From contig JAXGGA010000025.1 in assembly GCA_038373865.1 (NCBI GenBank), positions 62,001 through 126,000 of the forward strand: 64,000 nt of DNA, read 5' to 3'. Below the pieces are notes generated by a model. The model was not told the origin of the DNA. It saw only the letters and a list, made by a program, of their open reading frames with translations, and did no database searches. The DNA is from Uloborus plumipes (Eukaryota; Arthropoda; Arachnida; Araneae; Uloboridae). Of the stretch, positions 1-12,800 are shown one piece after another (the first letter of the stretch is position 1; every line of letters starts with the position of its first letter). The translations under genes were made by a program, and so were the position numbers.

Positions 1-139
1 CAATTCCGTTTCGGGGTCCGTCAGGAAGCAGCATATTATTTCAGTTGATTTCATACTAGTCGACCTTCTTAAGAGTTAGAGAGAAGTTGAGAGAAAACCT
101 TGACACCGTTTTAATCATAAAATATCAGTATCCCATTAA

Positions 140-517
140 CCCTTTGACGGTTATGGAAATGAGCAGTTTCCGTTTACTTAATTCGCGCAGCATTAGGAGT
201 AAACAGTAGTCGAAAGTGGCAGCTGTTTTCCCCGCCGTTCTTCCGAAAATGTCACCTTTCTCTGGCGATGCCGTAGATGGCTGGCCTCGCGCGTTTTAAA
301 AATTTCTTAAAGTATTTATAGTACAGTACATCAGTGCAGAATAATAATGGCGAACGAAGTCAGCTCGTCAGCGCGCATTGGGGAAAAATTTCACTACGCG
401 AGTAGTGCTCGTTACTAACCATTTCGGTTAAAATCTTGCTCCCGAGCGGAACTCGTTTGCGCGCATTATGAAGCACGATTCGATTGCGAGCTGAACTCGT
501 TCATAACCATCAAAGGG
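140..517. mobile_element. piggyBac-like MITE
   Basis: 378 bp bounded by TTAA (136-139, 518-521). The terminal inverted repeats begin CCCTTTGACGGTTATGG on the left and CCCTTTGATGGTTATGA on the right (reverse complement). TTAA duplication plus CCCTTTG termini is piggyBac style. No ORF. Confidence 0.7.
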
Positions 518-688
518 TTAAAAAAAATTAGGAAATAAATTGCTTATAAAATGGCACTTGACTAGTCTGAGCAGTCAGTAACTGGCATGGGAAGGTAAAG
601 GACAGTAACCGCAAATTTTTCATTTTTGTTATCTATATTATTTTTACTTTATTCTACAAACTCAGCATATTTGGTTTACATGTTGCAG

Positions 689-808
689 ATTGTTTCCAGA
701 AAGCTCAGAGATTACATTCGCTTCTTGGATGCTCTATAATGTTCCGGGAATGGTTATATGCGTTACAATTGGTTGGATAATTCTTCAGTTGATTTACATT
801 CCTTGCTG
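689..808 (+). CDS. SLC13 exon, first visible
   Basis: Preceded by ...TGTTGCAG and followed by GTAAGT. After one codon-completing base it reads [16 protein letters not shown], then a hydrophobic membrane segment ending ...IPCW, with the Trp codon split across the intron. This is the region before the large cytoplasmic loop of SLC13 proteins. Confidence 0.88.
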
Positions 809-3800
809 GTAAGTTACGTTGGAAAATTATTTTTAAATGATGTGTAGACAGAATAACAGCTTAACATTGTAAAATTCAATTTTATTTTGTTAATATACAG
901 CTAGTTATTCATTAATAATCAATGTTCTTAGCTATGCCCAATCCGACTTAACTTAATGTTTTTAACCCTTTCGTGGGCCATTTATTTTTCTTTTGAATTC
1001 CTCCCAGTTTTTTATGTTTTATTAACAATTAAGGATTAACATTTAAGGAAATGCATTTTATTTTGCCGAATTTTATTTTTACATTTAAATTTCAGGGGTG
1101 GGAAGTATCCTTCCCACGGAACCATTTACAGTCATAAAGAAAATTAAATTGAATGGTGATTATTTGCCGCTCACGTTTGCAGAAAAATCGTTGAACAGTA
1201 CAAATGTCACATCAAAACAGAATTAGTAGAACAAATCTCACATAAAGCTTTCAAGCATTCGAAACCAAAATTACCGCCAATTCCATTCAGTCGATTGAAC
1301 ACTAGATGACAGCACAAAATTGAAGCGGGAAATTCCGTTCCCAACGTTCTAATAGCAGCATCAATATATTATAATGGGAATTGCGCTTCCCACAGGTGTA
1401 TTTTGTAGGATCTTGTAGGTGGGAAGCAATCTTCCCACGGCCCACGAAAGAGTTTTAATTAACTATTTGAAATTGAAACGATCAAGACGTTTTTAAAATA
1501 GTCAATAAACCTCTTTTTGTAAAATTGTTGTATTATTATCTTTTAAACGAAACCGTGAAGTACTGACTATTGTAAAAGAGAATATTTTCTCTGAATATAA
1601 TTAATGTATGAACAATAATTTTCATTCCTAAATAATTCATTTTTAATGTCCTATTACAGTGTCATAACTTTTTTGTTTCAATGCAATGTTTTACTAAATA
1701 TTAAAAGCAGTTTTACCGAAAAAAGCATGCCTAAAATGCGGTCTGAATTAAAACTGCAAATATATATTAAAAAAAAAAAAAAAAAACATATATGAAAGGA
1801 CTCCAAACTAAGGTGTTTCTGAGGCTGAAGTTACTGGTGTGTTAACAAACCAATAAAGACAACTCCAGTTTTTGACGAAAAAAAAAATCAACTGTGCTCT
1901 TGCTTATTGTTCAAATCAAACCAAATCAAAACGTGCTTGCTCGGAAAAAATCCAATGTGATTTTGATTTGCTTTCCTTTCATCTTCTTTATGTGATCAAT
2001 CAATTAAATATTCCGGCAGCTTACATTTAAAATGTTTATTTTTTAAAAAATTTCTAGTTATGTTATTCCTTTGCAAGCTGAAATACCATTTCAGAAACTT
2101 GCTGGAAAATGTCGAACTTAATTTTACGCAGCAAAAAAACTCTAAATGTCGTTTTTCTGCTCCCAAATACTAGGACTCTGTTTTGACGAATTATGTAATT
2201 GTCTTTAATTATTTCGCATTTTAAAAGATAGATCTGTTTTCTAATCAAATCAGACAATCTTCTGCAATTGAATATAGTGCAGTAAAGTACAAAATTACGA
2301 TGAGCATTGCACACATCATATGTACTAGTTCCGAGATAGCAAAAAACACCTTCTTCGGTGAAAAGAATCGACCCTAGAAGATAAGTACACTCTAAAAAAT
2401 GAATTGTTTTTTCAGTATAATACAGCTAATTTTATAGTAATGAACTGTAAAAATTGCTTATTTTGCAATAATAAACTGTAAAATTGCTAATTTTACAATA
2501 CTAAACTAAAATTGCTAATTTTACAATAATAAATTGTAAAATTGTTAATTTTACAGTTTATTACCCTGCATTTTACAGTTTCAAACTGGAACCTCTGCTG
2601 CCAGTATTATACTGTTGTTTTTACAGTATAATACAGCTAAATTTTACGCAGTGATCCCAAACCTGCGCCGATTGCGCCGACGTGCGCCGCCGAGTAGTAC
2701 CTGCGCCAAAGTGCGCATGAACGTTCTTTTTCAGTCATTTTGCGCCGAAGCTGCTCCAAAGTGCCTGAAGTGCCAAAGTGCCTCTTCTGAAATCGCAATT
2801 CAAAAATGTTGATTTTTTTTTTTTTTTTTCGTTGTCAATCGGCGGTTTGACGAGATCATGACGTCACAAAGACGAAAACCCGCTTCTGCGCACGATCTGT
2901 TGTACGTCGGTCCTATTTTTAGAAAACAAACTATTTTTAGAAATTATTACAGCTCCCTGAGAACAACGTCATTTGCTGTGGGCCAGTAAAAAACCTCGGC
3001 GTTAAAGTAACGCCCAATGTGATTAAAATTGTTCGGCAGCGTTGGCCTTGAGATTTCGTTTTCCAATGTAACTTTTTTGCAAAAGATCCGTGACCTCTGG
3101 TTTATTTTTGACTTTTTAATTTCATTTTTGGCATAAATTAATGTACATTAGAGAACCAATAATACGGTTTCGAGATCATCGCTATACCGCATATCTAATT
3201 TTCGAAATCACTTAAAAGCTCTGTTTTGCCGAGAACAAATGAATTGTAACGCTTTATAAAATAATGAAGAAAACTGACCGAAATGATTGTTAATTTTAAT
3301 ATGTTAAAAGATAAAGAAAAAGAATAATTTAAGAAACCTAATCAATGTCTTAAAAAGAAATAAAATGGAGGGTGAGAAAGTGGTTTTTGAACGTTAAATG
3401 TGCGATTTTTTGACTAGTTTAAAAAATTAAAAAAAAAAAAAAAGTTTCCGTCTATTTTTTTTTTTTTTGGGGGGGGGGACCAGAGAGCGAGAGAGAGAAG
3501 TTTTGTTCCGTGATTCGTTGGTTTCTCGTTAATTGTTGCTTTTGAGTTGATCTAAAATCGATGGAAATTTACTTTTTTAATTCTAACTGTCCAAGTACAG
3601 TGTTGTTAAACGGTCTTTTTTAGAGTTCGCAATTTAGAGTTTTTTCGGCGTTTTCCCGGACAAAGCGCGCTATCACTTACGCTTAGCGATTAAATAACGT
3701 CTATTATTGAATAAAAAAAGTATTAATTTCTTTGGTTTTCAGTTCTATAAAACAGGGGAAATGTTAGATTTTAGAGTTTATTTTTTAATTCGAGAAAATA

Positions 3801-6800
3801 TTCGGAAAGTTTGGCTCGTGGTTTGGTTATGACTCATCAGCTTTGAAGTTCGTTTTTGCACAAAATGTCCCGAATTATGCGCGAGTAGTACGGTTTTTAT
3901 GAAAAAAAAACCTTTCATGCTCTTGAAGATATTTCAAAAAAGTGCTTACTATTAAAAAAAAAGTTTTTTTTTTTTCTTTTGAAATTGGCGAATATTGTCT
4001 GAAGAACAGATCATTCTCGTTCTGCTTGCTTGTTGAAAGAAATAGCGTCATAATTCAGCTCCTTCTGCAGCATTTGAGAGGAAAGTTTCGGTTGTTTATT
4101 TTTTCGCGCGATGATGTCATCTGTTACTTTCGTTTTCTACTTTTATTTTTAATTATTTGTTTTCTTACTTGAATAGCAGCAAACGAAGTTAAATTTCGGT
4201 TGTCTTTCATACTTCCCATTTCTGTGTTGTATTTAACAGTGGTTTTCTTGCCTTTAATGGCAAGTTTATGAATGTATGTATGTTCATTATGAATTATCAT
4301 ATTTTCTATGAAACATAAATATTTTATTTATGTATTTATTTATTATTTTATTTTATTATTATTATTGGAAGCGTTCGAATGCCGAAAATAACATGATTTT
4401 TTTAAAATTTCAATCCTTTTGCATCCTCTACATATTTGAACTGCTTAAAATGGTGAAAGTTAGTTTTATATTTTCTACATTTGGTCAGCATATTCCATTT
4501 TTTATTTTCATATTTTCTTTATTTTTCATCATAGCGTTGAAGATTCTTTAGTTAAGCAGATTTAACTGCACTTGTTTGTGCGTATGTTTGATTTAAATGT
4601 ATTTTTAGTCCTTTAATCGATCTCTTCAAGTGTCCATATATTGTGTTCACTCTGGCTGAGTTGTTTTTAAAAATGTTTTTAAAAATTTTATATCCCTTAT
4701 GAATAAAAACCTCCGTTTGTGCAAATGTTCTAATGTTGAACACTCGCATTGACGAAAATTTGCAATCCGTGTTTTGGGTTACAATCCTTTTGCATCCTCT
4801 GAATATTTTAAAGAATTTAAATGTTGGAACATTGTTTAAAAAATATTACTTTTAATGTGCATGCTTCTTTTTTATTTCAATGTTTTATTCAATTTTAACC
4901 CCAACATTATGGTTTTAAATTAAATTGCTGATCGTTTTTAAGTTGTCTAATAAATTCCTGTTCTGCATTAGGAAATGCTATTAGTAATGCTTTTAATCAG
5001 TGTTGGTTAATTTATTTAATTAATGAGCTTGTTAATAGATGTCATATTAATTCATATTGTGGGTTATAATTATGTATTGTTAATCACTATCTAATTAAGT
5101 TATTGAATTAATTGATAGTTGAAAGTTGACGATTAATTGAGCTGCTCCAAAAGCATATTTTCCTGCTCCAAAATGGGCATTTGCCTGCTCCCAAAGGTGC
5201 TCCAAACCACATGAAAGCTGTTGGGATCACTGTTTACGGCAATAAACTGTAAAATTACTAACTTTACTGCAAGAAATTCTTAAAATTGCTAGTTTTACAG
5301 TTTATTGCTGTGCATTTTACAGTTTTAAATTAGAACCTCGGCTGCCATAGTATTATACTGTGAACGCAACAGTTCATTTTTGCAGTGTACATATATTTTT
5401 CAATTCATAGCTTTAGTTAAGAGAATAAAAGGTTGTAACTGTTTTTATCAAGTTTACTGAAATCACAATGGTTTGAGGAGTGTAATTGCCTAGACAGGTT
5501 GGTTTTTTAATTGACACACCCGCTATTTACCCATTACCTTCGGAGGAGCCACCAAACCAAGTATTCAAATACCTGGAAATCTATAGATAACCACAAAAGA
5601 TTTTGTTGTTGTTGGTAATTATACCACTCAAACAACCGAGCACGAGTAGATACATCTACCCGATTTAAGGTGGAATAGATACGGCTTCCGATTTTACGAG
5701 AACCATTAAGACGAAAGTCCGATTTAGCTCAACGCACATGCCATATAGGGTAGACAGACCTAAAATGTACATGTAAAATTTGTTTGATGATGAATAGTCC
5801 TAAATCTCACATTTGTAGGTTCTTATTCGAAGTTAAGCCGAAAAATATTCAGATATGACTTTTTGAGAGCATACTACTTGTGTTTCGTCATTCACATGCC
5901 CTTTTTATAATGACATTCACATGCTCTAATATGTGACACGTGGAGGAATCAAAAGCCAAACTATGACAGTACAATGTTTAAAAATTATGGCTAACAGTTT
6001 ACAGGTTAAAAAAATTCATTGATATACCTATTGTGTTTGTGTTATTCACATACTTATTGTGTTATTCACATACCCATTGTGTCATCCACATGTCCTTTTT
6101 ATCATTCACCATATGCCTTCAAAAAAATAAAAATACAAAAATACAATAAAAATACAAACATTTAAGCTCTGCTGATAGTCTATTTTAATTATGCAACTTA
6201 TAAAGTACTTAGCTGATTTTTTTCAGATTTTTAATTTTAAATTAATTTTTTGAAATCTTCATTTTAGAAATATTCCCGTTTTTGTAGAATCACCCATCTA
6301 TAGAGTAGCATCCATAATAGAAAAGTTCTAAATTGAGCGTTCAGAATCAATAATATCGTTCACACTAGATTGACATGTATTAATAAGATTATTACCAAAA
6401 AGGAAACAAACATTGAAAAATATTCTGTTCAGAAATTGTGTGTTCTCTTCTGCATGGCCATATAAATTTCCTCAAAAACGAGCAATAACATAGTTTTTTT
6501 TATATGCAATTACTTTCAAGGCACAATTAGTGTAATGTATATCACTTTATTTTTCATTAATTAAAGTTATTTTTCTTTTCCCTATTAGGAGAAAAGACAG
6601 TGAAGAAACAAAGCAGAAAATAAAAAATGTCATTTGTACCAGGTATCGAGAGCTTGGCACAATTACGTAAGCCATCTTTGCTAATAAAAAAGTTTAATTA
6701 CACATGTATAGATAAAAAAGTATCATATGATATCCGACTCTATTGTCAATCAACTGCTCGATCAAGAAAAATTTGAATGCAGTTGTCGTTTAAATATATG

Positions 6801-9800
6801 AGTCCAAAGTAAATTGTTAAAAATGAGACTACGATTTAAAAAAGAAAAAAAAACTTGAATATCAGAACCACGTTGGTTTAAAGCTTTGGACAATCGACAA
6901 AAACTAGGAGGAGGGGGGGGGGGTCAAATTTGTTTTTTCCAATGCCCAACTTTTTAAAAATAATTCTCAGAAGTTTAATTAACACAACTGTGTGTCTATA
7001 ACTACTAACTACTCCACTGTATCTATTTATTTAACCAGGAAATGTAGAGATCATTTTTCAGTTTTTTATCCCTTCAGTGAGTTGATAAAATGACTTCCAA
7101 GCATGCTTGGGAAGTAAACCCCGGGGTTTCCTCGTTCGTCTGACCCTCAAACCAGATAACTTCATAAGTGCCCAATAAGGAATTGCTGAAAGGAAAATGC
7201 TTTTGTCTCTTCATATTATGTTAGCAGTTCTTTTGCTATAAATTTTTACAACGTCTAACTTGAAGATAAGAATATACTCTTATTTTCTAATGTTAATTTA
7301 CTCAGTAGGTCTATTGAATATATACATTTAGCCGTAGGTTCATGCTTCTACTTATTTTTGGAGTGCTTTGTTACGCCAACAATAATGGGATTAAAACACA
7401 ATGAAGCTACGCAGAGTTGTGACACTACTGTAAGCTGTGCCGACAGGATGGTATAGTGGATAAGACGCTGGTTTCTCACGCCCAAAGGCGCAGGATCAAA
7501 TCCGACTCCAGTCTGCATCTTTTCAAGATGCAGAAAATCGACAGCGTCCATGCCGTATGATTATGCGGCATGTAAAAAATCCCTCGAGTACTCGTTTGAC
7601 GTTGAGCATCTCTTGGCAAAATTAAATTCCTTGTGCAGTTTCGCATAGAGCCCTGGTGCCCCCATATAGTGGGGAAACTGAGCGTCAAAATTCTTGTGGT
7701 AATGGTATCCCGCCGATAGTGGTGCCACATGAAAGAATGGGTGCCGGTCTCAGGGAATGCACTAGGTGTGCAAATGGTCAGCAGCCACCGCAGCCCCATT
7801 GAAAGAAAAAAACTGTAAGCTGTTGATGACACCAGATCAAAGGAAGGATCAAAGGCCTCCTTCAAAATGAAGTGTTCTTTTTCCGCTTCCAGTTGATCCG
7901 CGATCTCTTCGTGGTCAAGTTTTTTTAGTGTTTATTAAAAGAAATAATAACTGTAAGAAAGCTGTACAATCAAAAAGTTCATCTTTATAGATTGATTGAC
8001 ATGCCACACGCCGAAAACGAAAGGATCACATATTTTTGTTTAGTCCATGGTAATTTCTGTACCTCATAACCAGAACAACGTAAGTCCAAAAACGGCGATT
8101 TTCACTTGTTTACTGCATTGTATGTAAAATCTTATTCCTCATCGGCCCATGAGAACGTTATTCTATAAAAGAAATTTCTTCATAAATATTTAGCAGCGTC
8201 AAAAGAACGCGAGTCTCATCCTTTGCATGCATCTATCATTTTCGCCCTCTTTTGAAAAATGACGAAAATGGACTTACCCGTCTAGTTCTGAGGTACAGAT
8301 TTAATGCTAATGCAACTGATAAAGTTCCCTTTTCATTCTTGGTGTGCGATATGTCTAATTATGTCATTTCAATCAGAAACAATCGCGGCTAATCATTATT
8401 AAGTTTGAATAAAAAAGAGTAAAAGTTTTGCATTTCTGGTTAATAACACCTCGGAAATGATTAAATAAAAATCTAATTATATCATTTCAAACTAATTATA
8501 ATTTTAATCTAATTATATCATTTCAATCGGAAACAGAACCGCGGCTAATCATTATTGTTTGAATGTAAAAAAGACTCTAAGATTTGCATTTCTGGTTCAC
8601 AACTCCTCGGAAATGATTAAATAAAGGATCTTATTCCCCCGATCTTCTATTAAAAGCAAACCCACTCGGTCGGAACCGATAACAGATCGATGAAATTAAG
8701 AGTTAACTGTTTCTAAAGCTTTTGAAATCGTTTCGCATCACTTCTTTTCACAGGTTCCATGAAGCTGCAGTGTTTAGCCTGTTTGTAATCCTAGTGTTCC
8801 TCTGGATTTTCAGAGAACCGAAGTTCATGACTGGCTGGGCCGATATCCTCTCCTCTGAAACGTAAGGTTCAATCATATCTAATTATAAGAAATCCATTTC
8901 AAGTTCTGACAGTTATCGAATTAAAGAACATTGAAAACGAGTTATTGGATGGTGTTATGGATACATGAAATGAAACACTTTCAAAATACTTCGCAATTGA
9001 GACATTTTTGTTTTTCTTTCTTTCTTTTTTAATTAGTTTTTACACGTGTCTGCTGAAGTAACGTTTTGTTTAAAATATTTCCTTCGCATTTTCGGAACTG
9101 CCTAAATACTTTTCAGGGACTAGAGTTCGATGCTCGAATGCAATATATATAGTTATATATTAGGGTGCTTGAGAAAGGTATGGAAAAAAATTTCGTTTTT
9201 TTTTTTTTTTTGCTTCTTATCCTCTCATTTTGTGCCACTATGTACACTGATTATTCAGGCAAAATTCTGGTGATATACTATATTTATATATTATGGGTCG
9301 CACAGATGCTTTCAAATTTCGTGACATTAACAAAAATGCGGATGTAAGTAATATCTATGGAGAAAAATAAAAGACTTTATATTTTTATTAATTTTGCCCT
9401 CTTATTTAATGCCTCTATATGCACTGAATTATTTGCACAAAAGTTTAGTAAAATATATTAATATATTTAGGGGCTGAGCAGACGCCTTCAAATTTTATGA
9501 TAATTGATAAAAATGCAAATGTTAGGTGATTGGTGGAGTTCAAGTAAATAAATAAGTAAACTATTTGTCACGTTGATATCATATACTTGACGTATATTTA
9601 CGTGAGTGGAAACGAGACAATGTGCGTAGATCTAATGTGGACTAATGAATTTGTGAGAGGAAAAAGATCTTCGTAGTTTATACCTAGAGATTAATTAATC
9701 TAATTAAAAATTATACGCAATTAGTCTAAGAAGCACAGAAGCTCAACTTAGACGAGGGAAATCCTACGAAATGTTTGCAACTTTGCATCATCTTTCAGAC

Positions 9801-12800
9801 AGGAAATACTTTTTATCTTACAAGATGTCGGTCTAACACGTCAATAAAACTGCTAAACATACTATCCCTTAATTAAAATTTCTCTTTTCAGACGCATTGG
9901 CGATGCTGTTCCAGTAATATTTATACTTTTTCTACTTTTCCTTCTACCAGCTGAACCGTGGAGAGCACATGTCAGTCGTCCTTTACTCGAGTGGTCAGCC
10001 GTCCAGCAAAAGTTGCCCTGGGGTTTGGTATTATTATTGGGTGGTGGATTTGCTCTAGCTCGTGGAACACAAGTGAGTGCATTGTACTTGTTACAGTGCA
10101 AAAAGTGTGGTATAAAGAAAGTTATCTGTTCTGTACTGGGGTGATTTTCATAATTTTATTTAAATATATTGAGCGACTCGATGTCCTTCAAATCTAGAAT
10201 ATAAATAAGACTGAAACAGAGACGCAACCAGAAAGCAAGGCCACCAGGAGGCCAGCCCTGTCGGAAACTTGAGGTCCGGAATTTTCAGGGGCCTGGTTAG
10301 GAGTCGGAGTTGCCAGTTTTCTAAGTTTTAGAGGATGCCGTTGATTATAGAGACAAGGTCTGCCAAAGACCTTGGCCCTGCCAGAAAGATGGGTTTAGTT
10401 TCAATCAGTGTTTCTTTCAGGCATCTTTCCGGGAAGGGGGAGGGCACTGCCCCCCCCCCGGAGGAAAACGCAGTTTGCACTATCACACACAGAAAATGAG
10501 TTTAAAAAAGTAAAAATATTAAATGAGCAAATAAGTAAAAATTAAAGAAATAAAAAAGTAAATATTTAATGAATATCAAAATAAAAGAAATTTTTAAAAT
10601 ATATTGAGAGGTGGCAACAAAGATATCCTACTGTTGTTGTATTTTAGGACATCTATTTCGAAAAAATACCGGGAGATAGACTTTGTTAAGCCCATCCTTT
10701 TTCTCTTGGCATCATCGAAGATCGCCTAACCGTTTTTTTTGGGGGGGGGGCAGGGGGGAGTCAATTTCAAAACACTTATATGGAGAGTTATAAACTGCAT
10801 CAATTTTCATAATTTTGAAAAAGATAATCTACAAATGCGTTTTTAGGACCTCATTTTTAAAAATTCAGAGAAATTCATGCACACGCCACGCCTTCACTTA
10901 GCATCAGTAACGATGGCCTGAAATTGACATAAAGACTTCAGTTTAGAAAATGTTGCAGAAGAGAATATCAAATCGCATTAATTTTCCCCATCTGTCGTCA
11001 AAGATGGTCAACAACTGCATTTTAATGATTTGAACTTCAAAGCTTTCCGGGAGGGGAGGAGCCCTGAACTCAATTTTTATCTGATTTTTCTCAAAGATAG
11101 CTTAGAAATGCATTGTTAGAACCTCAATTTTTAAAAGTTCTCTGGGGAGAGTCTGTGAACATACATTCTCTCAACGTTCAAAGGGAGCTTACTGTTGTTC
11201 TACCAGGACTTCAATTTGGAAAATTTTAAGAGGAAAAGCCCAAAACCCATCCCTTTCTCAAACGACATCAAAATGCACTAAAGTTGTGTATCAAGATGTT
11301 AATTTCAAACACTTTTCCGGAATTAGATTGTGGAACGGGCTAGCGCTCCGTTCCACAATAATAACCTCATTAGAGACGTCGCACATTTGCGCTTTTAGTA
11401 CATTGATTTCGAAAAAATTCTAAAAGAGTGACCCGAACCATATTTCTCTTCCCAACTTCCTCAAAGATAGTTAACAATGTCGTGTTCAAGACTTCAATTT
11501 CGATTTTATTTTTTTGAAGAGAATTACAAATCTTGTCCCTTTCTCTGAAGTAATCAGACATGACCAACAATAGCGTTTTTAGGCCTCTAATTTCAGAAAA
11601 ACTATGGGGGAGAGTCCGTGATCCCCTTACATATCACCAAAAATGACCTACAATTGCGTATTTAGAGCTCCAATTTTGAGGGTTCGAACTGCATCATTTA
11701 CTTAACGTCATTAAAGATAGTCGGCATTTGAACATTTTTGGCTTCAATTTGGGAAATTTTTCCTTAGCAGTGTTCTGAACTCCTTCAACGTTTTTAAAAA
11801 TCCTACAAAATTTTCGTTTTTAGTTTTCGTTGTTTCCCTGAAACTCTCCCTCCCCCACATCCGTCCTCCCTTGGCAACTGCGGATCCTAATTCTGGTTTT
11901 TTTGGTTATTATCGGAAGGGGGATGGGGTCAAAGAGCAATTTTAGGGCTCAAATGGGGGGCGTCAAAAAGTCCCCAAGAGGCAGTTTTAGGCTATTTCCA
12001 GTCGCTTTTAGCAGTCCTCCATTACCCCGCCCCCCCATTTTGGATTCGTTAATATTTTTGCCTCTCCGGATTCTCGAAGTGCCCCCCCCCCCCCCGGAAC
12101 AAAATGTCTGAAAAACACTGGTTTCAATTCCCGAAGCAATTGTACTTGGCCTCGAGCAAAAAGTCCAATCCAAATGTGTTAGTGTTGCGCTTTTATTGAG
12201 GAATTGTTATTATGCTTCCCATCCTCTCAAAAGAAAAACAATGGTACCACACTAGGCATTGACAAAATTCCACTTAATTTTCATTATTAATTGACGAGCA
12301 ACAACATAATAAAGTACAAAATTATGATAAAATTGTTCCGTGCGTTTCATATTTTTGAACTGGCAGTAAAAATTTCTTCAACGAGTGCAAACCAGATCTC
12401 CTTATTACCAAGCATTGAAACTAAAGAACGAAAGTCTCGACGATTAATCAGAAACACATGTTCGGAATCTCTATAAATTTGAGACTTACTACGATCAACA
12501 GTTATTTATAACTTACTTTCGTCTCATTTCGATTCGAAAAATAATCCTCTCATGATTTTTATGTAATAATTATCAGTCTTTATTATGTTCTGTAAAAGTA
12601 TTCAATAGATCGCAATCTTGCAAGATAAAAAATGTGTTTTCCTTTTCAGAAATCGGGTCTTTCAAAGTGGCTTGGAGATCAACTAGTACAATTATCATTT
12701 TTATCACCAAGCGTTGTAGTGATTTTACTTTGTGCCAGTACAGCAATCTTAACAGAAATTATTAGCAATTCCACCGTTGCCACGATTCTGTTGCCAGTTG

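Noticed and set aside
7442..7515. Functional tRNA gene
   Set aside because: The A and B boxes are present but the arms do not pair well. The sequence continues into a body shared with 54010-54350, which marks it as a SINE.
7476..7865. 129-codon minus-strand open frame
   Set aside because: It lies entirely across the SINE, has no recognisable motif, and overlaps another spurious frame.
12081..12097. Prokaryotic or organellar origin of the window
   Set aside because: Spliced GT-AG genes, LINEs, SINEs and MITEs show nuclear eukaryotic DNA. No operons, CRISPR arrays or ribosome binding sites are present.
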